A stretch of DNA of 36,593 nucleotides from Candidatus Woesearchaeota archaeon (GTDB taxonomy: Archaea > Nanobdellota > Nanobdellia > Woesearchaeales > ARS49). A program made the translations under genes and the position numbers. Below, one piece after another: positions 7,593-15,271 of the stretch; position 1 is the stretch's first letter; each line of letters opens with the position of its first letter. The stretch covers positions 1 to 36,593 of the forward strand of contig JAHWHB010000031.1 in assembly GCA_019323575.1 (NCBI GenBank). The letters run 5' to 3'. The notes beneath the pieces were generated by a model. It saw only the letters and a program-made list of their open reading frames with translations. It had not been told where the DNA came from and searched no databases.

Positions 7593-8606
7593 ATGAGCCA
7601 GCACTTCCAAAAAGTATTCCTACAGACAGACCCGTTCACAGACATTTTAGGACAGGACAGAACAAAACACCAGCTTAAAAGCGCACTATTAATGGACAGA
7701 CACCTCATAATACTAGGCCCGCCGGGAATAGGAAAAACAACGCTGGCAAAAAACGCAGCAAAACTACTCCCAACAATGACGCTAAACGACTGCCAGTACC
7801 ACTGCGACCCAGAACAACCACTATGCCCGGAATGCAAAACAAAAAAAATTAAGATAAAAAAAGTAACAGGAGAGGAAAGATTCGTAAGAGTACAAGGAAG
7901 CCCTGATTTAACAGTAGAAGACCTAATGGGAGACATAGACCCAGTAAAAGCACTACAATACGGACCAACAAGCATACAAGCATTCACACCCGGCAAAATA
8001 TTCAAAGCAAACCAAGGAATACTATTCTTCGACGAAGTAAACAGGTGCCCTGAAAAACTGCAAAACGCATTACTGCAAGTATTAGAAGAAGGAAAAGCAA
8101 CACTAGGCGCTTATACAATCGAACTGCCAGCAAACTTCATCTTCATAGGAACAATGAACCCGGAAGAGACAGCAGCAACAGAAAAACTATCAGACGTGTT
8201 CATGGACAGATTCGACATAGTGCACATGAGCCACCCAGAAAACCTTGAAATAGAAAAGCAGATAGTAAAAGAAAAAGGACAAAAACTAAACGTAACATTT
8301 GAAGACGAGCTAATATCACTCGCAGTACTCTTTGTCAGACTATTAAGAGAACACAAAAACATACTCAAAAAGCCGAGCGTCAGAGCATCAATAGGAATAT
8401 ATGAAAGAGCACAGGCAAATGCCTTCCTCGCAAAAAGAAAAACAGTGACAACAGAGGACATAACAGAAGCAATAATATCAGTGCTGGCGCACAGAATAGA
8501 ACTAAAACCAAGCGTAAAATACCTGCAGACAAACGAAGAATTCCTAAAAGAACAGTTTGACTCCTTCTCAGGCCAACACCCTGAACTCGGTGGTGGTCGT
8601 CTTTGA
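7593..8606 (+). CDS. MoxR/ChlI-type AAA+ ATPase
   Basis: A 337-aa AAA+ ATPase of the MoxR/Mg-chelatase I-subunit type. Walker A is GPPGIGKTT (42-50) and Walker B is ILFFDE (143-148). Between them four Cys (67, 71, 78, 81; DCQYHCDP and CPEC) form a probable zinc knuckle like that in BchI-type proteins. A sensor-1 region (GTMNPEE) and an arginine-finger region (MDRFDIV) follow. These ATPases work with VWA partners as chaperones for metal insertion or complex assembly, and the next gene encodes such a partner. No porphyrin genes are visible, so a Mg-chelatase role is unlikely. The ATG is 11 nt after the previous stop, and the end overlaps the VWA gene. Confidence 0.9.
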   Translation: MSQHFQKVFLQTDPFTDILGQDRTKHQLKSALLMDRHLIILGPPGIGKTTLAKNAAKLLPTMTLNDCQYHCDPEQPLCPECKTKKIKIKKVTGEERFVRVQGSPDLTVEDLMGDIDPVKALQYGPTSIQAFTPGKIFKANQGILFFDEVNRCPEKLQNALLQVLEEGKATLGAYTIELPANFIFIGTMNPEETAATEKLSDVFMDRFDIVHMSHPENLEIEKQIVKEKGQKLNVTFEDELISLAVLFVRLLREHKNILKKPSVRASIGIYERAQANAFLAKRKTVTTEDITEAIISVLAHRIELKPSVKYLQTNEEFLKEQFDSFSGQHPELGGGRL

Positions 8607-9771
8607 CATCGAGGTAAAAGACATTTCTAAAGGAGAAGAGGCGCAGGGAAAACTGCACAAGCAATACGTAGAAGACAAACTAATGAACTCGGTGCTGGAA
8701 TCAGACAAAAAAACAATAGAGCACGCAGAGCTAATACACGAAGCAACCAACAGAAGCATAGGCGCATTCACGCCAGACATGTTGTACAGCCAGCTCGTCA
8801 AGAATTATTCCATAACAAAACAATTATTCGGAGAAAAACTGATCAAACTGCTAACAGGATACGACCCAAACTACATAGAAAAAAACCTCAAAATACCAGA
8901 ATTCAGAAAAGAACTCCAAAAAGCAATCTACCAAAACATCGAGAAACTCAAAGAAGACGAAATACTAGACAATGAAGGAATGATAACAGAAAAAGGAACA
9001 GAACTAGGCTCAATGATACTCGTAAAAGAACTCGACAACTACCTAACAAAAGACAAGATAGGAGAAAAAATCAACAAAAAAACAAAACATTACGGAGAAA
9101 AAACAGATACGAGAAAACACAAAAAAGGAGACCGCTACAAAGACCTAAACATGAAAAGATCAGTCCATATGGCAATAAAAAGACAACACAAAAAACTTAT
9201 GGGCGAAGACCTAATGACCTCGCAAAGAGAAGGCAAAGGAAAAGTATCCATAATCTACGCACTTGATGCTTCAGCAAGCATGAAAGGAAAAAAACTCGAC
9301 ACAGCTAAAAAAGCAGGAATAACCCTAGCATACAAAGCAATACAAGACAAAGACGAAGTAGGAGTAGTAGTATTTGGAAGCGAGATAAAATACGCAATAC
9401 CACCAACGAGAAACTTCCCGGAAATACTAAAAGCAGTATCACACATAAAAGCAAGCAGGCAGACAGACTTCGCAGCAATGATAGCAAAAAGCGTAGAACT
9501 GTTCCCAACTACAGGAGAGACAAAACACCTTATCATATTAACAGACGCACTGCCAACAGTAGGCAAAGAACCTGAAAAAGAAACACTACAAGCAGTAAGC
9601 ACAGCAAAAAGCGCAGGAATAACAATATCACTAATAGGGGTACAGCTAGACAAAGCAGGAATACAACTAGCAAAACAAATAACAAAAATAGGCGAAGGAA
9701 GATTCAGCCAGGTCAAAAACCTAGAACAAGTAGGACAAATAGTACTGGAAGACTATTATGCACTGAGGTAA
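8590..9771 (+). CDS. VWA-domain partner of the MoxR-like ATPase
   Basis: A protein of about 393 aa with a helical N-terminal half and a C-terminal von Willebrand A domain. The MIDAS is complete: DASAS (encoded from 9265), Thr (9463, in SRQTDF) and Asp (9544, in LTDALPT). This is the arrangement of ChlD/CoxE-like partners that bind the ATPase through Mg2+. It overlaps the ATPase gene in another frame, so translation is likely coupled. The start is uncertain. GTG 8590 is my choice. TTG 8557 is in frame but has no SD, ATG 8683 would trim the N-terminus, and ATT 8623 sits 8 nt after a GAGGT. The pair probably acts as one cytoplasmic remodelling complex, possibly serving the UbiB-linked process. 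Confidence 0.88.
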   Translation: MVVVFDIEVKDISKGEEAQGKLHKQYVEDKLMNSVLESDKKTIEHAELIHEATNRSIGAFTPDMLYSQLVKNYSITKQLFGEKLIKLLTGYDPNYIEKNLKIPEFRKELQKAIYQNIEKLKEDEILDNEGMITEKGTELGSMILVKELDNYLTKDKIGEKINKKTKHYGEKTDTRKHKKGDRYKDLNMKRSVHMAIKRQHKKLMGEDLMTSQREGKGKVSIIYALDASASMKGKKLDTAKKAGITLAYKAIQDKDEVGVVVFGSEIKYAIPPTRNFPEILKAVSHIKASRQTDFAAMIAKSVELFPTTGETKHLIILTDALPTVGKEPEKETLQAVSTAKSAGITISLIGVQLDKAGIQLAKQITKIGEGRFSQVKNLEQVGQIVLEDYYALR

Positions 9772-9824
9772 TCACTCCCACGTCATAACTCATTTTTAAA
9801 AAGAAGCCTTCTAAAGACAAGCAT

Positions 9825-10670
9825 ATGGTAATGGAAGAGCTGTACAGCGCAGAATTCCTACACGAACACCCATGGTACGGATTCCTTTTGGGAGTAGGAT
9901 ACACAATATTGGGACTATTCATAGCAATAATGATATTCCCAAAAGACCCCGCACTAATAGCAATAGGAATAACCTGCCTGTTCCTGCTGCCATCACTATC
10001 AAAACTAACAGACAGCAGCGAAATAACAAAACAGAGAAAACCAACATTCAAACAGTTCCTAAAAGACTCAATCCCGCACACAAAAGTCTACGTGGCAATG
10101 TTCTTCGGAATATTCTTCACATTCGCATTCTTCTCAATAATGCTGCCATCACTAGCAGCAGGACACCTATTCAAAGTCCAGCTGGCAGTATTAACCGGAC
10201 AAGCAATCAAGCTCAGCATGCCATTATTCTGGGATTTGTTCACATGGAACCTCCAAGTACTAGGAATGTGCTTTTTATTGTCTTTGATAGCAGGCAACGG
10301 AGGGATAGTATTCGTAGCATGGAACGCAAGCGTATGGGGCACGGTCTTCGGCAACCTTGCAAGAACAGCAGCGACACAAGCAACACTAAACCCAATAATA
10401 CTATTTGTGCTAGTAATACTAAGCGTATTTCCACACACCTTCCTAGAAGGACTAAGCTACATGATATCAGCAATAGCAGGAACAACACTATCAGATGGAA
10501 TAGTAAAACAAAAAATGCTCTCCAAAGAGATGAAAACAATAGCCAAATACACAATGCTGCTGCTTCTGATAGGAGTAGGAGTTTTAGCACTAGGAATGCT
10601 CGTAGAAACATACACACTAGGAAACGCAGACGTGTACAGAAAAATAATCAATCTTGCATTCCCCAGATAA
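9825..10670 (+). CDS. SpoIIM-family membrane protein
   Basis: A 281-aa integral membrane protein with about five or six hydrophobic helices (near 17-55, 95-120, 140-165, 180-205 and 235-260). The segment FAWNASVWG-like (VAWNASVWGTVFG) followed by PHTFLEGLSYMISAIAG is characteristic of the stage II sporulation protein M family (DUF95). The family occurs in many archaea that do not sporulate, and its function there is unknown; membrane remodelling is the usual guess. The TATA box (TTTTTAAAAAG, about 9790-9801) lies 26-28 nt before ATG 9825, supporting a leaderless start. A second ATG two codons later is equally possible. The metallophosphoesterase gene follows after 31 nt. Confidence 0.8.
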   Translation: MVMEELYSAEFLHEHPWYGFLLGVGYTILGLFIAIMIFPKDPALIAIGITCLFLLPSLSKLTDSSEITKQRKPTFKQFLKDSIPHTKVYVAMFFGIFFTFAFFSIMLPSLAAGHLFKVQLAVLTGQAIKLSMPLFWDLFTWNLQVLGMCFLLSLIAGNGGIVFVAWNASVWGTVFGNLARTAATQATLNPIILFVLVILSVFPHTFLEGLSYMISAIAGTTLSDGIVKQKMLSKEMKTIAKYTMLLLLIGVGVLALGMLVETYTLGNADVYRKIINLAFPR

Positions 10671-10701
10671 TAATATAAATGATAACCTTCTCCAAACGAA
10701 A

Positions 10702-11307
10702 ATGGAAATACTAGCATTCGCAGACCTGCACAACAGCACAATAGCATACAAAAAAATACAGAAAAAAATCAAAAAACACAAGCCAGACTACATAATCTGC
10801 CTCGGAGACCTCACCTTCTTTGGAACACACATAGAAACAATGATGAGAAAACTAGGAGAGCTGAAAAAACCATTAATCCTGCTGCCAGGAAATCACGAAC
10901 CAGAATCCATACTAAAAAAGCTAAGCAAAAAATACAAAAACATAACATACGCCCACAGAAAAATAATGACAATAAAAGAATACACCTTTGTCATACACGG
11001 AGGCGGAGGGTTCTACGACACAAAACCAGCAAAAGACAAAGACTTTGAAAAATTCATCAGAGAAAACAAAAAAAGGCTCAAAGGAAAAATAATACTACTC
11101 ACACACGCGCCGCCAAAAAACACAAAACTAGACAAACTAGACTGGGCAGGACACGTAGGCTGCGGAAGCTACACCGAATTCATAAAAAAATACAAACCAA
11201 TGCTGGCATTATCAGGACACCTTCACGAAAACTTCGGAGTAATGCAGAAAAAAGGAAAAACACTGCTGTGCAACCCCGGACCAGAAGGAATGGTGTTTAA
11301 AATATGA
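10702..11307 (+). CDS. Calcineurin-like metallophosphoesterase
   Basis: A 201-aa metallophosphoesterase with the full set of metal ligands in order: FADLH (D-x-H), LGDLT, GNHE, LTHAPP and SGHLHE. It hydrolyses phosphodiesters or phosphomonoesters; the compact size resembles YfcE-type enzymes, but the substrate cannot be read. I use ATG 10702 (MEILAFADLH) and not the upstream in-frame start at 10654, which lies inside the SpoIIM gene. TATA-like TAATATAAAT (about 10671-10680) is 26 nt before 10702. The gene overlaps the MFS gene by 4 nt (ATGA), so the two are co-translated. Confidence 0.88.
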   Translation: MEILAFADLHNSTIAYKKIQKKIKKHKPDYIICLGDLTFFGTHIETMMRKLGELKKPLILLPGNHEPESILKKLSKKYKNITYAHRKIMTIKEYTFVIHGGGGFYDTKPAKDKDFEKFIRENKKRLKGKIILLTHAPPKNTKLDKLDWAGHVGCGSYTEFIKKYKPMLALSGHLHENFGVMQKKGKTLLCNPGPEGMVFKI

Positions 11308-12602
11308 AAAACCAAAGAATACTCCTTGCAAATGCAGGACTATGGGCTGCATTCGACGGCCTAACATCGGTCTATCTGGTAGCATACGCTTTGGCGCTGG
11401 GCGCAGACAACATGATAATAGGACTCCTAGGCGCGCTGCCATGGCTTGCAAGCATACTAACACAAATACCGGGCTCAGAACTAGTACAACATTACGCACG
11501 AAAAAAAATATATTTCTTCTTCACCCTAGGAAGACTATTCTGGATACCAATACTAGCAGCACCATTCTTCTTCAACAATCCAATACTAGCCATAGTAATA
11601 TTCTATCTCCTAGTAAAAATCTGCGAAACAATGACAGACCCGTCATACTCAACCTTGCTGGCAGATATAGTGCCTTCAAAAAAACTAGGCACATTCATAA
11701 GCAAAAGACACAGAATAATATCCACATTCGGAATGATATCACTAGTCCTTGGAGGACTCTGGCTAAAACAATTCCCAAAAGAGAGCCCAATAGGATTCGC
11801 GTTAATGTTCGCATTCGGAACAATACTCGCAGTACTGGCCACCCTAGTAATGACAAAAATCAAAGAACCAAAATACAAAGACCACGACCACCACTCAATA
11901 AAAGAATTCTTCGTACTAGACGGACACATGAGAAAATTCGTAACCTTCAGCACAGCATTCTTTTTTTCCTACATGCTAGCATCCCCCTTCTTTGCAGTAT
12001 ACATGCTGGAAAACCTCCAGATGAGCTACCTATACTTTGGAATAGCATCAGCAATATCAACACTAGCACAAATCACAACAGCACATTATGTGGGAAAACT
12101 AACAGACAAATACGGCGACAAACCACTGGCAATAATGGGCCACGTAGGAACAGCACTAGTTCCATTATTATTCTTAGCTATAACAAAACAAAACCTCTGG
12201 CTAATAATACCAGTACAAATCTATTCAGGAATGGTCTGGGCAACAGCAGACATAAGCAAATACAACCTAGCACTAAGCCTATCAGACCCAAAAAGAAGAG
12301 CAATGCAAATAGCAGAATACAACCTATACGGAAGCATAGCCCTAGTAATAGCACCCTTGCTAGGAGGATGGATGACAGAACACATACAATGGATACTGGC
12401 AGGAATACCGCTAGTATTCATAATAAGCGCAATGCTGAGATTCCTAAGCTCACTATTACTATTAAGAGTAAAAGAACCAAGAGCAAAACAAGAATACCCA
12501 GTAATATACGTATTCAGAGAAGCAATGCACTTCCACCCAAACAAAGGAATACAATACGGAATGAGAATAGTAAAAAAAATCACAGGAGGACTGGTAAGAT
12601 AA
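11304..12602 (+). CDS. MFS transporter
   Basis: A 432-aa membrane protein with about 12 hydrophobic helices in two halves joined by a charged loop (EPKYKDHDHHSIKEFF, about residues 192-207). This is the plan of the major facilitator superfamily. The loop between helices 2 and 3 (QHYARKK) resembles the MFS motif A position in a weak form. A similar charged stretch occurs in the second half (GKLTDKYGDKP), which is the clearer motif A-like site. The substrate is unknown. The gene overlaps the phosphoesterase upstream (ATGA) and the PepSY-like gene downstream (TAATG), so the three form a tight operon. A link such as uptake or export of a phosphoesterase product is only inference. Confidence 0.85.
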   Translation: MKNQRILLANAGLWAAFDGLTSVYLVAYALALGADNMIIGLLGALPWLASILTQIPGSELVQHYARKKIYFFFTLGRLFWIPILAAPFFFNNPILAIVIFYLLVKICETMTDPSYSTLLADIVPSKKLGTFISKRHRIISTFGMISLVLGGLWLKQFPKESPIGFALMFAFGTILAVLATLVMTKIKEPKYKDHDHHSIKEFFVLDGHMRKFVTFSTAFFFSYMLASPFFAVYMLENLQMSYLYFGIASAISTLAQITTAHYVGKLTDKYGDKPLAIMGHVGTALVPLLFLAITKQNLWLIIPVQIYSGMVWATADISKYNLALSLSDPKRRAMQIAEYNLYGSIALVIAPLLGGWMTEHIQWILAGIPLVFIISAMLRFLSSLLLLRVKEPRAKQEYPVIYVFREAMHFHPNKGIQYGMRIVKKITGGLVR

Positions 12603-13084
12603 TGGACCTACACGAAATACTGGCAAAACTAACAAGACATCCCTTGTTTAAAGAATGGCACGAAAAAAACAAAGAATACTTCCTAGCACACGCATTCGTA
12701 ATGCTGGACGAGCCAAACAAAAACACCTGGCAGATAGGATTCTACAACCCAGAAAAAGAAAAAATGGTGACTTTCTTCGTAGTAGATACAATCAAAAAAA
12801 CAGACGAGCAAGAAGTGCTCAAATCAGAAGGAGCAATAAAACCACTAATGCCAGAAAAAGTCAAACTAACAGTAGAAGAAGCACTCAAAAAAGCAGAAGA
12901 ATGCTTCAAAGAATACAAAGAATTACCAATAAAACACTTTTTCATAATACAACACACAGAAGGACACAACATGTTCAACATAACATACTTCACACAGAGC
13001 TTAAAGACAATAAACATAAAAATAGATTCTGAGACCGGCGAGATAATCAAACACTCAAAACAAGACCTTGCACAGTTTGCGTGA
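12602..13084 (+). CDS. PepSY-like hypothetical protein, 160 aa
   Basis: The ATG overlaps the MFS stop by one base (TAATG), so this is the third gene of the operon. The protein is soluble with no signal peptide. Two similar halves can be seen. Each has a strand, a helix with E/K repeats and a strand ending in an 'I-D-x-E-T-G-E-I-I'-like turn (KIDSETGEIIKHS near the C-terminus). This is the signature of PepSY-type folds, which often modulate proteases or transport. The homology is judged by eye. The much longer open frame upstream of 12602 is a shadow of the MFS gene and is not coding. Confidence 0.75.
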   Translation: MDLHEILAKLTRHPLFKEWHEKNKEYFLAHAFVMLDEPNKNTWQIGFYNPEKEKMVTFFVVDTIKKTDEQEVLKSEGAIKPLMPEKVKLTVEEALKKAEECFKEYKELPIKHFFIIQHTEGHNMFNITYFTQSLKTINIKIDSETGEIIKHSKQDLAQFA

Positions 13085-13153
13085 AGTTCATTCCACAGTT
13101 ATGACACGATAGCAAAAATAAATTCAGCAACATATACTTCAAACAACGAACAT

Positions 13154-13162
13154 GTTTATATA
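13154..13162 (+). promoter_or_regulatory. TATA box of the 33-aa gene
   Basis: TTTATATAT predicts initiation near 13184, giving a leader of about 33 nt that carries GAGGT (13203-13207), 9 nt before ATG 13217. Confidence 0.5.
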
Positions 13163-13216
13163 TGAAACTGGCTGACCAAAAATTGGACGGCAAATAAAAA
13201 AAGAGGTCGATTAGTA

Positions 13217-13318
13217 ATGGCAGTAGCAGTGAATTATAAAGAAAAACTAAAAAACAAAGATCTTGACATTTTCTTCCGAAACGCAAACGAACAGAACGCA
13301 GAAGAGGCAATGAGCTAA
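13217..13318 (+). CDS. Small protein, 33 aa
   Basis: A stand-alone small gene with a TATA box, a short leader, a GAGGT SD, 33 codons and a hairpin with T-run straight after the stop. The peptide begins MAVAVNYKEKLKNKDL and ends NEQNAEEAMS. It is hydrophilic and charged, without a membrane segment or Cys. The family is not recognised. The last codons (AAGAGGCAATGA in the DNA) also form the 5' arm of the terminator hairpin. Because it has every element of a gene and lies in an otherwise empty 400-nt gap, I consider it likely real; conservation would decide. Confidence 0.55.
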   Translation: MAVAVNYKEKLKNKDLDIFFRNANEQNAEEAMS

Positions 13319-13349
13319 GTCCCCCTAGGGGGTCACCTCTTTTTTCCCG
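13302..13349 (+). terminator. Hairpin terminator with anti-SD arm
   Basis: AAGAGG (13302-13307) pairs with CCTCTT (13336-13341), and TGA (13311-13313) with TCA (13333-13335). An inner self-complementary CCCCCTAGGGGG (13321-13332) lies between, and a T-run follows. The right arm TCACCTCTTTTTTCCC recurs, one T shorter, at 1533-1547. Confidence 0.5.
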
Positions 13350-13423
13350 ACACCTCTCTTTATTTTAAGAAAACAAACCTCATTTATATTCATTTATGGC
13401 AAGAAAACTGTATGCTCCTTGAT

Positions 13424-13453
13424 ATAAACTGCAACCATTCTACTGCAGTTTAT
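13424..13453. promoter_or_regulatory. 10-bp perfect inverted repeat upstream of the deaminase operon
   Basis: ATAAACTGCA, 10-nt spacer, TGCAGTTTAT. It ends 5-6 nt before the TATA-like CTTAAATATACC (13459-13470) that serves the leaderless ATG at 13489. The position suits an operator or activator site. A hairpin in a short upstream transcript is an alternative. Confidence 0.45.
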
Positions 13454-13488
13454 GAAATCTTAAATATACCCTACAGTTCAAAAATACC

Positions 13489-14532
13489 ATGATACTAGGA
13501 GTTACAGGACTGTACGCAGCAGGAAAAGACACACTGGCAAAAATCCTGCAGGAAAAAGGATTCTTCCACATATCACTATCAGACATGATAAGAGAAGAGG
13601 CCAAGAAAAGAAAACTAAAAGACACAAGAGAAAACATGATGAAGCTGGGCAACGAGCTAAGAAAAACACAAGGCAACGGAGTACTGGCAAGATGGGCAAT
13701 ACAAAAAATGGAATGGGACAAAAACTACGTGGTCACAAGCGTAAGAAACCCAGTAGAAGTAGAGGTCCTAAGGACAAAACCAAGCTTCGCACTAATCAAC
13801 GTCTTCGCATCAGAAAAAACCAGATGGAACAGAATGCAAAAAAGAAAAAAGGCACACAACAGAAACGACGATTTAACAACCTATGAAGAATTCAAAGCAA
13901 AAGAACAACAAGAATCAGAAAACACAGACCCATCAAAACAACAACTAAACACAGTCATAAAAATGTCAGATTTGACAATAAGCAACGACGGCACAGAAGA
14001 ACAATTGAGACAAAAAACAGAAAAAATGCTGAAACAATGGAAACACAAACTAGACAAGCCAAGACCAAGCTGGGACGAATACTTCCTGCACCTAGCACTT
14101 GAAGTAGGAAAAAGAGCAACGTGCGACAGAGGAAAAAGCGGGTGCATAATAGTAAAGGACAAAAGAATAATCTCAACAGGATATGTGGGCTCGCCAGTAG
14201 GGCTGCCGCACTGCGACGAAGCAGGCCATTTAATACACACAGTACAAAACATAGACGGAACAACAACACAACACTGCATAAGAACAAGCCACGCAGAAGC
14301 AAACGCAATAGCACAAGCAGCAAGACACGGTGTATCAGTCAAAGAAGGAACACTCTACTGCAAAATGGAACCCTGCCTGAAATGCGCACAACTAATAATA
14401 AACTCAGGAATAAAAAGAGTGGTCTGCCAAAAACAATACCACGGAGCCACAATAACCAGAGACATATTCAAACAGGCAGGAGTAAAAATGGATGTCGTGG
14501 TAAAAGAACTAGAAAAATACTCAAAGATGTAA
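13489..14532 (+). CDS. Nucleotide kinase-dCMP deaminase fusion
   Basis: A 347-aa two-domain protein. Residues 1-180 form a P-loop kinase with Walker A GLYAAGKDT (7-15), of the dephospho-CoA kinase/dNMP kinase-like group. Residues 190-347 are a deoxycytidylate deaminase: zinc ligands and catalytic Glu are H268-A-E270 and P-C296-x-x-C299, with the typical inserted zinc/allosteric region (HCDEAGH and QHCIRTSHAE). The deaminase converts dCMP to dUMP for dTMP synthesis; the kinase half may phosphorylate a deoxynucleotide, but its substrate is inferred. The TATA box 13459-13470 supports a leaderless start. EndoMS/NucS follows directly (TAA then ATG), linking nucleotide-pool supply with mismatch removal. 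Confidence 0.87.
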   Translation: MILGVTGLYAAGKDTLAKILQEKGFFHISLSDMIREEAKKRKLKDTRENMMKLGNELRKTQGNGVLARWAIQKMEWDKNYVVTSVRNPVEVEVLRTKPSFALINVFASEKTRWNRMQKRKKAHNRNDDLTTYEEFKAKEQQESENTDPSKQQLNTVIKMSDLTISNDGTEEQLRQKTEKMLKQWKHKLDKPRPSWDEYFLHLALEVGKRATCDRGKSGCIIVKDKRIISTGYVGSPVGLPHCDEAGHLIHTVQNIDGTTTQHCIRTSHAEANAIAQAARHGVSVKEGTLYCKMEPCLKCAQLIINSGIKRVVCQKQYHGATITRDIFKQAGVKMDVVVKELEKYSKM

Positions 14533-15270
14533 ATGAAACCAGAAGAATACCAAACGCTGCTCAACGACGCACTCACAAGAAATGAAACAATAGTCTTCTC
14601 ATGCAAGTGCAGAATAAGATACTCAGGAAGAGCAGAAAGCTTCCTAGACTGGGGAGACAGACTAATAATGATAAAAAGCGACAACACACTCCTAGTACAC
14701 CAGCCGACAGGCAACACGCCAATAAACTACATGAAACCCGGAAGCAGCTTCACACTCAGACACGAACACGACCAACTAGTCCTAAAAAGCCAAAACATAA
14801 CACAAAAAGAAACAATGGAAATCACAATAAGCAAAATGCACTTCTTCAATTCACATAAACTAGAAGACGGCCAAATAATAAGAGTATCAGGAACAGAAGA
14901 AGACATGAGCAACATGATATACGCCAATCCAGAAATGATAGAAGAAGGCTTCAAGCCAGTAAGCCAAGAGGAACAAACCAAATACGGATTCATAGATGTA
15001 ATGGGCGTAGATAAAAACGGAATGCTAACAGTAGTAGAATGCAAAAGATACAGAGCAGAACTCTCCGCAGTAACGCAACTGAGACGCTACGTAGAAAAAA
15101 TAATGGTAAGCAAAGGAATAACAAAAGTCAGAGGAATACTAGCAGCACCAAAAATAACAGCAAACGCAGAAAAAATGCTAAAAGACTGGGGATTTGACTT
15201 CATAAGCGTCAAACCACCAAAATACCTGGAAGAATACGACAAAAAACAATCAAAACTAGACGGGTTCTAA
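14533..15270 (+). CDS. nucS: Mismatch-specific endonuclease EndoMS/NucS
   Basis: A 245-aa member of the NucS/EndoMS family (COG1637). The N-terminal DNA-binding and dimer domain (about 1-120) carries the YSGRAESFLDWGDRL region. The C-terminal RecB-like nuclease domain carries GFIDVMGVDKNG...VVECKR, supplying the D...E-x-K catalytic set, and QLRRYVE, the motif found downstream of it. In Thermococcales the enzyme cuts both strands at mismatches, and it replaces MutS/MutL in many archaea and actinobacteria. The ATG is immediately after the deaminase stop with no gap, so the two are surely one transcript. PlsC starts 1 nt after this stop. Confidence 0.92.
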   Translation: MKPEEYQTLLNDALTRNETIVFSCKCRIRYSGRAESFLDWGDRLIMIKSDNTLLVHQPTGNTPINYMKPGSSFTLRHEHDQLVLKSQNITQKETMEITISKMHFFNSHKLEDGQIIRVSGTEEDMSNMIYANPEMIEEGFKPVSQEEQTKYGFIDVMGVDKNGMLTVVECKRYRAELSAVTQLRRYVEKIMVSKGITKVRGILAAPKITANAEKMLKDWGFDFISVKPPKYLEEYDKKQSKLDGF

Positions 15271-15271
15271 C

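Noticed and set aside
11342..12601. Upstream part of a 580-codon plus-strand frame
   Set aside because: It runs out of frame through the MFS gene and has an Arg/Asn/Thr-rich product without structure. Only its last part, from ATG 12602, is a gene.
13396..13422. Eight-codon ORF MARKLYAP with a TATA-like sequence upstream
   Set aside because: The TATA-to-start distance does not fit a leaderless start, there is no SD, and the ORF is too short to support.
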